Notes: generated from the letters alone by a model not told the origin. Positions 9,929 to 18,111 are shown, counted from the stretch's first letter. The stretch: 57,670 bases of DNA from an uncultured Pseudomonadota bacterium (GCA_903959175.1 CAJBVW010000019.1:1-57670); one strand, 5' to 3'. Program-made: numbers and translations.

Positions 9929-12286
9929 TCAGAAGTCGAACTTCAACCCGAAGGAGACCTCGGAGGAGGACAGGTTGAGCTGGTCCTCGCCGTGCACGAG
10001 GAGGGTGTTGCGATACTCGGCGACCAGGAAGGTGTCGTTGATGCCGCTCACGGCCTCGAGCCGGCTCGCCGCGCGGCGATCCACGGCGTCGAGCAGGAAC
10101 ATGAGGCCGCCGCCGAAGTGCCAGCCGTACTTCCCCCCGTTCGCGATGTGGTCGGTGGTCTCCGGGGACGCGACGTACCAGTTCTCCTCCCACATCCAGT
10201 AGTCGACCCCGAGGCGCCCGAACGGGACGATGGGCTGCTCGTCGAAGAGGTCGAGGCGGCCCGTGAGGGTCAGCGCCAGCGGCACCATCGTGAAGGTGTC
10301 GTCCTCGGAGCTGGCCTCTCCGGCCGCGGTCTGCAGGAAGCCCTTCTCCTGGAAGAAGCCGACGCCGAGATTCGCGTCGACGAAGCGGGACGCGTAGCCG
10401 TACTCGAACCAGAGGATCCCGGTGGCGTTCCCACCGAACACGTCCGTGATGTAGGGATCGGCGACGGTGATCGGCCCGTAGCGCAGCTGCACGTTCATCG
10501 TGCGGGGGCTCTCGTCGTCGTCCGTCGCGGCGTGCGCCGGGGTCACCGCGAGGCCGATGGCGAGCAGCGCCGCACCGCCCGCGACGCGCCGACGGCGGGT
10601 CACGAGCGCGGCCGCGAGGGCCACGACCGCCGCGCCGGCTCCGCTCCCGGTGCCGCAGAGCGGGGGGAGATAGCCGCCCTTCTCGCCCGCGCGCGCGCTG
10701 ACGGAGAAGGTCTCTTCGGGCGTGACGGACTGGATCTCGGACATGGGACCCTCGAGGCCACCCTCGTCGGTGGCGCGTACGGCGACGTAGTAGGTTGTCC
10801 CGTTGGTGACGGGGGAGAACGTCCTGCTAACTGACGACCCGGGGTCGGCGGCGAACGAGAGCGGTGCCGTGATGTCGTCTGTGCCGGAGAACTCCGGCCC
10901 CCCCGTAGGGTGATCCGCGGCAGTGAAGGGAGCAACGTCGACGTAGATCGTGTAGCTCTCGATGTCCTCGGCCTCCAGCGCCGTGAACGCGACGGAGAAG
11001 GACTCGTTCCCGAGGCCGACGCCCGACTCGTCGAAGCCCACCTTGCCGGGCGGGTTGTCGACGAGGATGGAGCCCGCGGCGCGGCCGACCAGGCCGTTGG
11101 CGTCCTTCAGGAACACCCAGAGCGTGTTGGCCCCCTCCTCGTAGCCACCGGCGGAGGACACGGTGAAGGACACGCTGGTGGGGGTGTCGGCGGCGACATC
11201 GCCGTCGTCGAGGACGGTGCCGTCCGCGACGGCGGTGCCGCCGCGGCGGATCTCGTAGTAGCCGGCGGTGTCCGTCGAGAAGGTCAGCGTGACCTCGTCG
11301 CCGTCGGTCACCGACGCGGGGCTCACGGAGTCGACCGTGACCCAGGGGTGGTCGGTGAGGACGAGCACCGTACCGTCCGAGGTAGCGCCTAGCGCGTAGC
11401 CCTCGAAGGTCACGATGTCGGTGAGGTTCGTCGCGCCGTCGATGGCGGACTGCTCGGTGCCGGGGAGCCCCGAGTCGAAGCCGTAAAGGAGCGCGTCGGC
11501 GCCCCCCGCGCCGAGGATCATCCAGCCTTCGACGGGCTCGATCCCGACGGCGGAGATCACGTCCGCCACGTTGGTCAGCGAGGCGACGTAGTCGTTCTCG
11601 GTGATCTCGAAGCGCACGAGGCCCCCACCTTCGTCGGCGAGGTACACGTCCAGGCCGTCCGTGTAGGGGTAGGCGTCCACGAGCTGACGGCCGAGGCTGC
11701 TCTGCGGCAGGAGGGCGGTCCCGTCGGTGGTGAGGACCTTCGACACCTCGTCCCCGCCGTGCGCCACGATGAGCGTGGTGCCGACGAGGACGGTGTCCTC
11801 GACGGTGTCGCTCTGGAGGGCGGTGGGGAAACCGGAGAGCTCGTCGCCGTCGACGGTGACGGCCGCGACCATGGCGCCCTCGGTGGGGTCGTCCACGACG
11901 GCGTAGACGTTCTCTCCGTCCGTCTCGACCGCGAGCACGGGGCCGTCGCCGAGAGTGAGCGGGGTGCCGGAGAGCGAGATGTCCCCCGCGGGCGAGACCT
12001 CGATCACCGCGACGGTGCCGTCGTCACAGCCGGTGTAGAAGGTCCAGCCGACGGTGGTGTCCCCCGAGACCGCGGCGCCCGTAGCGCTCGGGCAGGAGGC
12101 GGCGATGACCGTCGGGATGAAGGTGCCGGTGTCGAGGACGGTGAAGTCGCCGGTACCCTGGTCGTTCCAGCCCGCCCAGCCGCCCTCGGCGCTCACGACC
12201 ACATCCGTGACGGAGGTGCCGACGACGTAGGTGGACGCGAGGCGATCGGGGGCTGCGACGGCCGCCGCGACGAGCGAGAGGATCAC
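9929..12286 (-). CDS. Surface protein: propeller- and FN3-like ectodomain, internal sorting signal, outer-membrane beta-barrel
   Basis: This single 785-residue frame looks like two secreted proteins joined. Residues 1-13 are a short signal peptide (LSLVAAAVAA). Residues 14 to about 340 are propeller-like strands, and about 345-533 hold FN3-like modules. Residues 534-566 resemble a C-terminal sorting tail: LPPLCGTG (Cys544), a hydrophobic stretch, then RRRR. Reading continues directly into a second signal-peptide-like stretch (AALLAIGLAVTPAHA, cut about 586) and a 199-residue barrel-like domain ending in SFGLKFDF with the terminal Phe of outer-membrane proteins. The GTG start at 12286 overlaps usg by 4 nt, and truA starts 1 nt after the stop. 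An in-frame GTG at 10603 could start the barrel separately but has no clear ribosome site. Function is unknown. Confidence 0.72.
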   Translation of the reverse strand: MILSLVAAAVAAPDRLASTYVVGTSVTDVVVSAEGGWAGWNDQGTGDFTVLDTGTFIPTVIAASCPSATGAAVSGDTTVGWTFYTGCDDGTVAVIEVSPAGDISLSGTPLTLGDGPVLAVETDGENVYAVVDDPTEGAMVAAVTVDGDELSGFPTALQSDTVEDTVLVGTTLIVAHGGDEVSKVLTTDGTALLPQSSLGRQLVDAYPYTDGLDVYLADEGGGLVRFEITENDYVASLTNVADVISAVGIEPVEGWMILGAGGADALLYGFDSGLPGTEQSAIDGATNLTDIVTFEGYALGATSDGTVLVLTDHPWVTVDSVSPASVTDGDEVTLTFSTDTAGYYEIRRGGTAVADGTVLDDGDVAADTPTSVSFTVSSAGGYEEGANTLWVFLKDANGLVGRAAGSILVDNPPGKVGFDESGVGLGNESFSVAFTALEAEDIESYTIYVDVAPFTAADHPTGGPEFSGTDDITAPLSFAADPGSSVSRTFSPVTNGTTYYVAVRATDEGGLEGPMSEIQSVTPEETFSVSARAGEKGGYLPPLCGTGSGAGAAVVALAAALVTRRRRVAGGAALLAIGLAVTPAHAATDDDESPRTMNVQLRYGPITVADPYITDVFGGNATGILWFEYGYASRFVDANLGVGFFQEKGFLQTAAGEASSEDDTFTMVPLALTLTGRLDLFDEQPIVPFGRLGVDYWMWEENWYVASPETTDHIANGGKYGWHFGGGLMFLLDAVDRRAASRLEAVSGINDTFLVAEYRNTLLVHGEDQLNLSSSEVSFGLKFDF

Positions 12287-13290
12287 GCGACCCCCAGGAG
12301 TCCCGCCGTGGCGAGCCAGGATGCGGCGCGGGCGGCGGCGAGGCCGGCGCCGTGGAGGTCGTCGGTCACCGCCCACACGAAGACGCCGTCGCCGCCGGGA
12401 TCGGCGCGGAGACGCCCCCACCACACGCCGGCCTTGCCGATCGCGGCGCGGGGGCGGAGGCGGGCGGTGCGCGACACGGCGACGAGGCCCGACGCGCCCC
12501 GGAGGGCCTCCTCGGCGGCGTCCAGCGTGACGCCACGCAGATGCAGACCGGCGCTGACGCCGGCGAAGAGCGGCTGGGTCGCCACCTGCACGCCGACGGC
12601 GGTGGCCGGGAGGCCGGTGAGCGCCTGTACTTCCGCCGCCGCGAGCAGCTCGGCGCCGCTCCACTCGTCCATCGCGGTGTCTTCGGGGAGCGTGTCGAAG
12701 GCGAGGCCGTCCACGAAGACGCGCCGGGCAGGATCCTGGTTGTTCAGGGCTGCGACGACCTGCTGCGCGAGCTCCTGCACGCCGGCGCGGCCACGGGCGC
12801 TCGCCGCGAGCGACACGACGCCGGTGCACCCGGTGAGGCCGACCGACATCAGCGGCGCGATGAGCGCGGCGAGGAGCGTCCCCACAGAGGACGGCAAGCG
12901 CACGGCGCCGGCGCGAGCGACCTCTTCGGGGAGGGCCGGGGTGACGCCGGGGAGGACGAGGGGCGCGTCGAGCACGCCGACGGTAGCGTTCCCGACGTCC
13001 ACGACCACGATGCCGCGCGCGACGAGCGTGGGCGCAAGCTTGCCCGCGATCGCCGGCGGCAGGCAGAGGATGGCGAGGTCGGGCTTGACGCCGGTGAGCG
13101 CCGAGAGGGGCTCCACGCCGACGGACTCCCCGCGGAACGTCACGGTGTCGACGCGCGGCGAGCGCGCCGCCGACCCGTACGCACGCAGGGACGCGATGAC
13201 GACGTCCGACGCGTCCAACGCCGCCAGGACCTGGGCGCCGGCGCTTCCTGTTGCTCCGACGACCGCTACTTCCAATGCCGAGCTGCTCAT
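12283..13290 (-). CDS. usg: USG-1-like aspartate-semialdehyde dehydrogenase family protein, probably not catalytic
   Basis: The 335-residue protein has the Asd fold. The Rossmann start is VAVVGATGSAGAQVLAAL. The C-terminal part contains the USG-1-like segments SLAASARGRAGVQELAQQ and VDGLAFDTLP. At the position of the catalytic Cys (PNCST in true Asd) it reads LPSSVG, and the Gln of the second motif is also missing, so dehydrogenase activity is unlikely. In E. coli usg lies next to truA; here one gene intervenes. The ATG is at 13290. It is the second gene of the predicted DUF465-usg-surface protein-truA unit. The USG-1 family has no settled function that I know of. Confidence 0.82.
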   Translation of the reverse strand: MSSSALEVAVVGATGSAGAQVLAALDASDVVIASLRAYGSAARSPRVDTVTFRGESVGVEPLSALTGVKPDLAILCLPPAIAGKLAPTLVARGIVVVDVGNATVGVLDAPLVLPGVTPALPEEVARAGAVRLPSSVGTLLAALIAPLMSVGLTGCTGVVSLAASARGRAGVQELAQQVVAALNNQDPARRVFVDGLAFDTLPEDTAMDEWSGAELLAAAEVQALTGLPATAVGVQVATQPLFAGVSAGLHLRGVTLDAAEEALRGASGLVAVSRTARLRPRAAIGKAGVWWGRLRADPGGDGVFVWAVTDDLHGAGLAAARAASWLATAGLLGVA

Positions 13291-13362
13291 ACCGCGCCAC
13301 CTAACCGGAAACTGGGGAAGACCTCCCCTCTCCTCGCCGGCCGGCGCGGCATCGACGGAACG

Positions 13363-13587
13363 TTACGCCTCGCGGTGCTTGGCGATGATGACCTGGATGC
13401 GGTCCTTGCCGCGGAGCTTGAGACGCTTGATGCGGTTGATCTCGCGCCGCTCGCCCTCGGCGGGGTAGCGGATGCGCTCCAGCCGCATGAGGTCGCGCTC
13501 GTAGTCCTGGTGCTTGCCCACCAGATGCCGAAGCTCGTCGTGGGAGGAGGTGAGCCGGTTGATCAGGTCGAGTTCCGTGGCTTCCAT
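13363..13587 (-). CDS. DUF465/YdcH-like small helical protein
   Basis: The 74-residue protein is almost entirely charged helix. LINRLTSSHDELRHLVGKHQDYERDL is followed by LKLRGKDRIQVIIAKHREA, the end typical of DUF465 (YdcH), whose C-terminus usually reads LKKEKLRLKDEI. The ATG at 13587 has GAGAGG 5-10 nt upstream, a better start than an in-frame TTG at 13602. It lies behind a strong promoter and leads the usg-truA unit. Function is unknown. Confidence 0.78.
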   Translation of the reverse strand: MEATELDLINRLTSSHDELRHLVGKHQDYERDLMRLERIRYPAEGERREINRIKRLKLRGKDRIQVIIAKHREA

Positions 13588-13614
13588 GAGACCTCTCTGC
13601 AAGGTGGCACGGCG

Positions 13615-13644
13615 AGTCTACCGAAACCCGTTTCGAAGTGTCAA
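13615..13644 (-). promoter_or_regulatory. Sigma-70-type promoter with a palindrome between its boxes
   Basis: Minus-strand TTGACA (13639-13644, perfect), 18-nt spacer, TAGACT (13615-13620, 4 of 6). A 14-nt inverted repeat CGAAAC-CC-GTTTCG occupies 13622-13635 of the spacer, well placed for a repressor. The -35 overlaps the tsaB stop codon. The start point would lie about 20 nt before the DUF465 ATG. Confidence 0.6.
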
Positions 13645-14276
13645 ACGCGAGACGGACGGGCGTCGGGTTCACGAAGGTAGCGTAGACCCACCGTTCCCGC
13701 CGAGCGGCCTTCCATCGAACGGCAGAGCGTCGCGCCGGCCCCGACCGGGGAGTCGGCAGGCGTGGCGTGGAGCGTGTGCCCGGCCGCGCGCACCGCGTCG
13801 GCGAAGACCGCCGCGCCCTCCCCCACCGCGATCCCGGGCGCCTGGGCCGAGACCTCGTCCAAGAGGATGTCGAGCTCGGGGCCCAGCGGGAGCGGGAGCG
13901 GCCCGCGCGTGTCGAACCACCCTCCGTAGACCTTGCCTTTGCGGGCATCCAACAGCGAGAGGACCCGCGGCTGTCCGGGCGCGAGGCAGGCCCGGAGCGC
14001 GAGGGAGGAGACGGGCGCGACCTCGACCCCGCGCGCGAAGGCGAGACCGAGCGCCGCCGCCACGCCGACCCGGATCCCGGTGAACGCGCCGGGGCCGACG
14101 CTCACGGCCACGCGGTCGAGCGTGCCGACCGCCTCAAGCGCGGCGGCGAGGTGCTGCTCTATCCACGCCTCGGTGCCCGAGGGCACGCGGGCAGACGCGC
14201 AATAGAGCACGGTGTCCCCCGTGAAGGCGGCGATCCCCGCCACCGGCCCCGCCGTGTCGAGGAGGAGCATCCGCAT
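13641..14276 (-). CDS. tsaB: tRNA threonylcarbamoyladenosine biosynthesis protein TsaB
   Basis: TsaB partners TsaD in forming t6A37 on ANN-decoding tRNAs. The 211-residue product begins MLLLDTAGPVAGIAAF and carries the family motif VSVGPGAFTGIRVGVA, then SLLDARKGKVYGGWF. It lacks the metal-site histidines of TsaD, as expected of TsaB. ATG 14276 overlaps the rseP stop (TGATG). TsaD is encoded at 26.1-27.1 kb in this window. Confidence 0.92.
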   Translation of the reverse strand: MRMLLLDTAGPVAGIAAFTGDTVLYCASARVPSGTEAWIEQHLAAALEAVGTLDRVAVSVGPGAFTGIRVGVAAALGLAFARGVEVAPVSSLALRACLAPGQPRVLSLLDARKGKVYGGWFDTRGPLPLPLGPELDILLDEVSAQAPGIAVGEGAAVFADAVRAAGHTLHATPADSPVGAGATLCRSMEGRSAGTVGLRYLREPDARPSRV

Positions 14277-15964
14277 CAGCCGACGGCCGCGCGATGGATG
14301 TCGAGCACGAGCACGGACAACATAAGTAGGACGAGGAAGATGACGCCGGCCTGCTGGGCGCGCTCACGGAGCACGAGGGGCAGAGGGCGACCACGCACCC
14401 ACTCCGCCAGGTACATCACGAGCTGACCGCCGTCGAGCACGGGGATCGGAAGCAGGTTGATGATCCCCAGGCTGATCGAGAACAATCCGAGCTGACGGGC
14501 CCAGTCGAACACGCCGCGCTCGGCGGCCGCGCGCGTCTGGCGGAAGATCTCCACCGGACCGCCGACGCTCTGGTCGAAGGCGGCCTCGCCCGTGGTGAGC
14601 TTGCCGAGCTGCTCGAGGATGAAGCCGGAGACGAGGACGACCTCGTCGGACGCGCGCCCGAGGGCCTCGGGGAACGGGTAGACCCGCGGGACCATCGGGG
14701 TGAGGACGGTGTCTCCACCGCTGCCGATGCCGAGGAGCGGGCGCCACCGGTAGCGGCCGAGCTCGTCGGTGTCCTCGACGACCTGGGGCTTGACCTGGAT
14801 GTCCCGGACCTCACCGGCGCGGCGCACGGACACGACCATCGAGCGCGTGGTCTGAGCGCTCCCCTCCCCGCTCGCGGAAGCGGCCACGGCGAGCACGACA
14901 TCGCGCCAGACGTGGATGGGCCGCCCGTCGATCGCGAGGAGGCGGTCGCCTTCCTTCACGCCGGCGTCCTTCGCCGAAGACCCGTTCTCCGCGAACTGGC
15001 CCACGGAGACGAGCGCGCTGGCGAGGCCCCAACCCTGCCAGAGGTCGTCGTCGACCGGGGTGAGGGAGGGGGCCCAGGTCGGGTCGGCACGGAGCGTGAG
15101 GGGCTCGGCGGGGGCGTCGGACGCGGCCTCGGCGCGACGGACGGTGACCTGGACCTGGGCGAGCCCGCCGGCCTTCGCGCGGAGGAGCAGGCGGCGGACC
15201 TCGTTCCAGTTGCGGACCGGGGCGCCCTCGATGGCGGTGAGGGCATCTCCGGTGTGGAGGCCTGCCTTCCCAGCGGGGGACGCCGGATCGTCGACGAGGA
15301 CGGTGGTGTCGGGCGCCGAGCTGGAGAGGCCGAAGTCGTACGGGTCGCGCGCGGCGCCGTAGTCCCCCTTCTCGACGGGGATGGCGATGGGGATGCGTGC
15401 CCCTTCGCGGTCGACGACGAGGTCGATCGTCGCGTCCGTGCTCGCCTCGAAGGCCTCGATGACGTCCGACCAGGTGAGCGCGGGGGCGCCCTCGACCTCG
15501 ACGATGCGGTCCTCCGGGAGGACGCCCGCCGCGGCGGCACCGCCCTCGGCGTAGACGGTGCCGACGTCCGCGCGGGGCTGGGGCTCGCCCGCCATTTTGA
15601 GCGAGGTGAACACCACGAACGGCAGCACGAGGTTCATCGCGGGGCCCGCGAACACGATCAGCAGCCGCTTCCAGGCCGGCTGTGCCATGAAGGCGCCGTC
15701 CGCGCGCGGGTCGTCGTCGTCCGCGCCGCCTTCCATGAAGGGGTCCGCGCCGGCCATGCGGACGTAGCCGCCGAAGGGGATCCAGGAGATCCGGTAGTCG
15801 GTGTCGCCCCAGCGGAAGCCGACGAGGCGACCGCCGATGCCGACGCTGAAGACCTTGACCCGGACACCACACGCCTTCGCGACGATGAAGTGCCCGAACT
15901 CGTGGATGGCGATCAGCGCCGCGATGAGCGCGACCGCGGCGAGGCTGGTTCCGAGGACCATCAT
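14276..15964 (-). CDS. rseP: Site-2 metalloprotease RseP with three PDZ domains
   Basis: This intramembrane zinc protease cuts transmembrane anti-sigma factors and signal-peptide remnants. HEFGH (residues 21-25) lies in the first membrane helix and LLPIPVLDGGQ near the C-terminus completes the active site. At 562 residues it is about 110 longer than E. coli RseP because I count three PDZ-like domains instead of two (about 130-200, 205-280 and 310-395; each has a PEDRI, HTGDAL or KEGDRL turn). The start is ATG 15964 (or 15961), 13 nt after cdsA, with no strong ribosome site. In many Proteobacteria dxr lies between cdsA and rseP; here it is absent. Confidence 0.93.
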   Translation of the reverse strand: MMVLGTSLAAVALIAALIAIHEFGHFIVAKACGVRVKVFSVGIGGRLVGFRWGDTDYRISWIPFGGYVRMAGADPFMEGGADDDDPRADGAFMAQPAWKRLLIVFAGPAMNLVLPFVVFTSLKMAGEPQPRADVGTVYAEGGAAAAGVLPEDRIVEVEGAPALTWSDVIEAFEASTDATIDLVVDREGARIPIAIPVEKGDYGAARDPYDFGLSSSAPDTTVLVDDPASPAGKAGLHTGDALTAIEGAPVRNWNEVRRLLLRAKAGGLAQVQVTVRRAEAASDAPAEPLTLRADPTWAPSLTPVDDDLWQGWGLASALVSVGQFAENGSSAKDAGVKEGDRLLAIDGRPIHVWRDVVLAVAASASGEGSAQTTRSMVVSVRRAGEVRDIQVKPQVVEDTDELGRYRWRPLLGIGSGGDTVLTPMVPRVYPFPEALGRASDEVVLVSGFILEQLGKLTTGEAAFDQSVGGPVEIFRQTRAAAERGVFDWARQLGLFSISLGIINLLPIPVLDGGQLVMYLAEWVRGRPLPLVLRERAQQAGVIFLVLLMLSVLVLDIHRAAVG

Positions 15965-15977
15965 CAGTGCACAGTAT

Positions 15978-16781
15978 TCACGGAGCGAGCAGCAGGCGCA
16001 CCTGGAGCACCGCCCAGAGGAGAGGACCGGTGAACAAGAGAGAGTCGATGCGATCCAGGATACCGCCGTGACCCGGCATGATGGACCCGCTGTCCTTCAC
16101 ACCGAACGCCCGCTTCAGCATGGACTCGGCGAGGTCCCCGATGACGCCCGCGACGTCCAGGACCGCGGCGAGCACGAGCACGACCGGCCAGGAGAGATCG
16201 AGGTTCGACACCGACTTGATCAGCGCCGCGCCCGCCACGGCGAGCAGGAGGCCGCCAAAGACACCCTCGCGCGTCTTTTTCGGGGAGACGCGGGGGAAGA
16301 GGGGGGTCTTCCCGAACGCGCGGCCGGCGAAGTAGGCGCCGGTGTCCCCGAGCCAGGTGGAGGCGAGCAGGAAGAAGATGAGGGCCAGGCCGTCGGGCTC
16401 CATGCGGATGCGCGCGAGCGGCGCCATCAGGACCGGGACGTACACGAGGCCGAAGCCGAGGCGCACGGCCTGACGGGCGGCGATGTCGACCTCGGCGCGG
16501 GCGAACATGGGCACGCAGAGGCACGCCATGAACATCACCGCGAGCGCGAGGCCCAGGTGCTCCGGGGCGTGCACCGCGACGGTGACCGTGCCGAGGCCAC
16601 CGGCGAGGTAGGCGATCTTTCCGAGCAGCGACAGCTCGGGGGCGGCCATCCGCACGTACTCGTCGAGCGCGATGAGGACGAACGGCAGCATCAGCCACCA
16701 CACGCTCGGGGCGCCGCCGAGGACGATGATGGGGACCACGACGGCAAGGCCGGTGAGCCCCGCGATGATGCGGGTGCCCAT
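15978..16781 (-). CDS. cdsA: Phosphatidate cytidylyltransferase
   Basis: CdsA makes CDP-diacylglycerol from phosphatidic acid and CTP in the inner membrane. The 267-residue protein is mostly hydrophobic with several membrane helices. It ends with the CDP-DAG synthase signature: SMLKRAFGVKDSGSIMPGHG, then GILDRIDSLLF. The ATG at 16781 overlaps the uppS stop (TGATG). It belongs to the rpsB-tsf-pyrH-frr-uppS-cdsA-rseP run. Confidence 0.95.
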   Translation of the reverse strand: MGTRIIAGLTGLAVVVPIIVLGGAPSVWWLMLPFVLIALDEYVRMAAPELSLLGKIAYLAGGLGTVTVAVHAPEHLGLALAVMFMACLCVPMFARAEVDIAARQAVRLGFGLVYVPVLMAPLARIRMEPDGLALIFFLLASTWLGDTGAYFAGRAFGKTPLFPRVSPKKTREGVFGGLLLAVAGAALIKSVSNLDLSWPVVLVLAAVLDVAGVIGDLAESMLKRAFGVKDSGSIMPGHGGILDRIDSLLFTGPLLWAVLQVRLLLAP

Positions 16782-17533
16782 CAGCCCTTGACCTGGGCGC
16801 CCGTCTGCCCGAAGCGACGCTCGCGCGCGCGGAACGAGGCGAAGGCCTCCTCCAGCTGGGAGCGCCGGAAGTCCGGCCACGCCGTCGGCGTGACGAAGAT
16901 CTCGGCGTAGGCGAGCTGCCAGAGGAGGAAGTTCGAGAGCCGCAGCTCACCCGACGTGCGGATGAGGAGGTCCGGCTCGGGGAGGCCGGCCGTGCCGAGC
17001 TCAGCGGCAAACGCGGCCTCGTCGATGGCGTCCGGGCGGAGGCGACCCGCGGCTGCCTTCTTCGCGAGGGCACGCGCGGCCTCGACGATCTCCGCGCGCC
17101 CGCCGTAGGAGAGGGCCAGGGTGAGCGTCATCCCCTTGTTGTTCCGCGAGGCGTGCGAGAGCTCCTTGAGCGCAGCGCGGACGGCCAGCGGCAGGCGATC
17201 GAGCTGACCAATCGCGTTGAGCCGGATGCCGTTCTCGAGGATCTCGCGCCGCTCCTCGACGAGGAAGCGCCCGAGGAGCCCCATGAGCCCCGACACTTCC
17301 TCGTCGGGGCGACGCCAGTTCTCCGTGGAGAAGCTGTAGAGGGTCAGGGCCTCGACGCCGAGGGTACGGCAGGAGCGCGTGATCTCGCGCACGCTCTCCG
17401 CGCCCGCTTCGTGCCCGGCGAGACGCGGCAGCCCACGGGCCTCGGCCCAGCGCCCGTTGCCATCCATGATGATGGCAAGGTGTCGGGGGACAGCGGATCG
17501 GGGGACAGCGTGGCGAGGGACGGCGTCGCTCAA
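16781..17533 (-). CDS. uppS: Undecaprenyl diphosphate synthase (cis-prenyltransferase)
   Basis: UppS condenses isopentenyl diphosphate on farnesyl diphosphate to give the C55 carrier for peptidoglycan and O-antigen. The 250-residue protein has HLAIIMDGNGRWAEARG with the catalytic Asp, SFSTENWRRP, LTLALSYGGRAEI and DLLIRTSGELRLSNFLLWQ. No ATG or GTG precedes HLAIIMDGN in frame. A TTG at 17533 overlaps the frr stop (TTGA) and gives a 15-residue leader of three AVPR repeats encoded by a 15-nt tandem repeat. Confidence 0.95.
   Translation of the reverse strand: MSDAVPRHAVPRSAVPRHLAIIMDGNGRWAEARGLPRLAGHEAGAESVREITRSCRTLGVEALTLYSFSTENWRRPDEEVSGLMGLLGRFLVEERREILENGIRLNAIGQLDRLPLAVRAALKELSHASRNNKGMTLTLALSYGGRAEIVEAARALAKKAAAGRLRPDAIDEAAFAAELGTAGLPEPDLLIRTSGELRLSNFLLWQLAYAEIFVTPTAWPDFRRSQLEEAFASFRARERRFGQTGAQVKG
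17480..17524. repeat. Three tandem 15-nt units in the uppS N-terminus
   Basis: Units at 17480-17494, 17495-17509 and 17510-17524 share most positions (core CGGGGGACAGC on the plus strand; the third diverges). On the coding strand they give AVPRH, AVPRS and AVPRH just before the conserved UppS start, so copy number would change only the leader length. Confidence 0.75.
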
Positions 17534-18096
17534 ACCTCCAGGACCTCTTTCTCCTTGGCGGCCGCGACCTCGTCGACCTTCTTCACGTGCGCGTCGGTGG
17601 CGGCCTGCACCTTCTCGTTCGCGCGCTTGTGCTCGTCCTCGGTCAGCTCCTTGTCGTCCAACGCCGACTTGAGGAGCTCGTTGTACTCGCGCCGAACCGC
17701 GCGGACGCGCACCTTGGCCTCCTCCGCGGACTTCTTCACGATCTTCACGAGGGCCTGCCGGCGATCGCCCGTGAGCGGCGGGATGGGGATCCGGATGATC
17801 TGCCCGTCGTTGCTCGGGTTGAAGCCGAGGCCGGCGTTGGCGATCGCGCGCTCGATGTCGCGGAGCGTCGACTTGTCCCAGGGGTTGACGATGAGCAGCC
17901 GCGCGTCGGGCGCGGTGATGTTCCCGCACTGCTTGAGCGGCATCGTCGAGCCGTAGGACTCGATGTGGATGGGGAGGTTTTCGACCAGCCCCGGCGTCGC
18001 GCGCCCGGTGCGAACCGCCACGAGCTCGCGCTTGAGGGAGTCGATCACCTTGTCCATGTCTTCGGCAAGGCTGGAGAGGTACTCTTCGGCAGACAT
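17530..18096 (-). CDS. frr: Ribosome recycling factor
   Basis: RRF splits post-termination ribosomes with EF-G. It has 188 residues, close to the usual 185. Features include the three-helix bundle with LKRELVAVRTGRATPGLVE, IVNPWDKSTLRDIERAI, SNDGQIIRIPIPPLTGDRRQ and the C-terminal long helices. The start is ATG 18096, 15 nt after pyrH. The classical pyrH-frr-uppS order is kept. Confidence 0.97.
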   Translation of the reverse strand: MSAEEYLSSLAEDMDKVIDSLKRELVAVRTGRATPGLVENLPIHIESYGSTMPLKQCGNITAPDARLLIVNPWDKSTLRDIERAIANAGLGFNPSNDGQIIRIPIPPLTGDRRQALVKIVKKSAEEAKVRVRAVRREYNELLKSALDDKELTEDEHKRANEKVQAATDAHVKKVDEVAAAKEKEVLEV

Positions 18097-18111
18097 CGCG
18101 GTGGCCTCCGG

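Noticed and set aside
9929-10603. The barrel as a separate gene starting at GTG 10603
   Set aside because: There is no ribosome site and no stop codon upstream in frame; kept only as an alternative in the fusion entry.
13314-13328. Hairpin GGGGA/TCCCC between DUF465 and usg as a terminator
   Set aside because: There is no U-tract and the downstream usg gene needs read-through.
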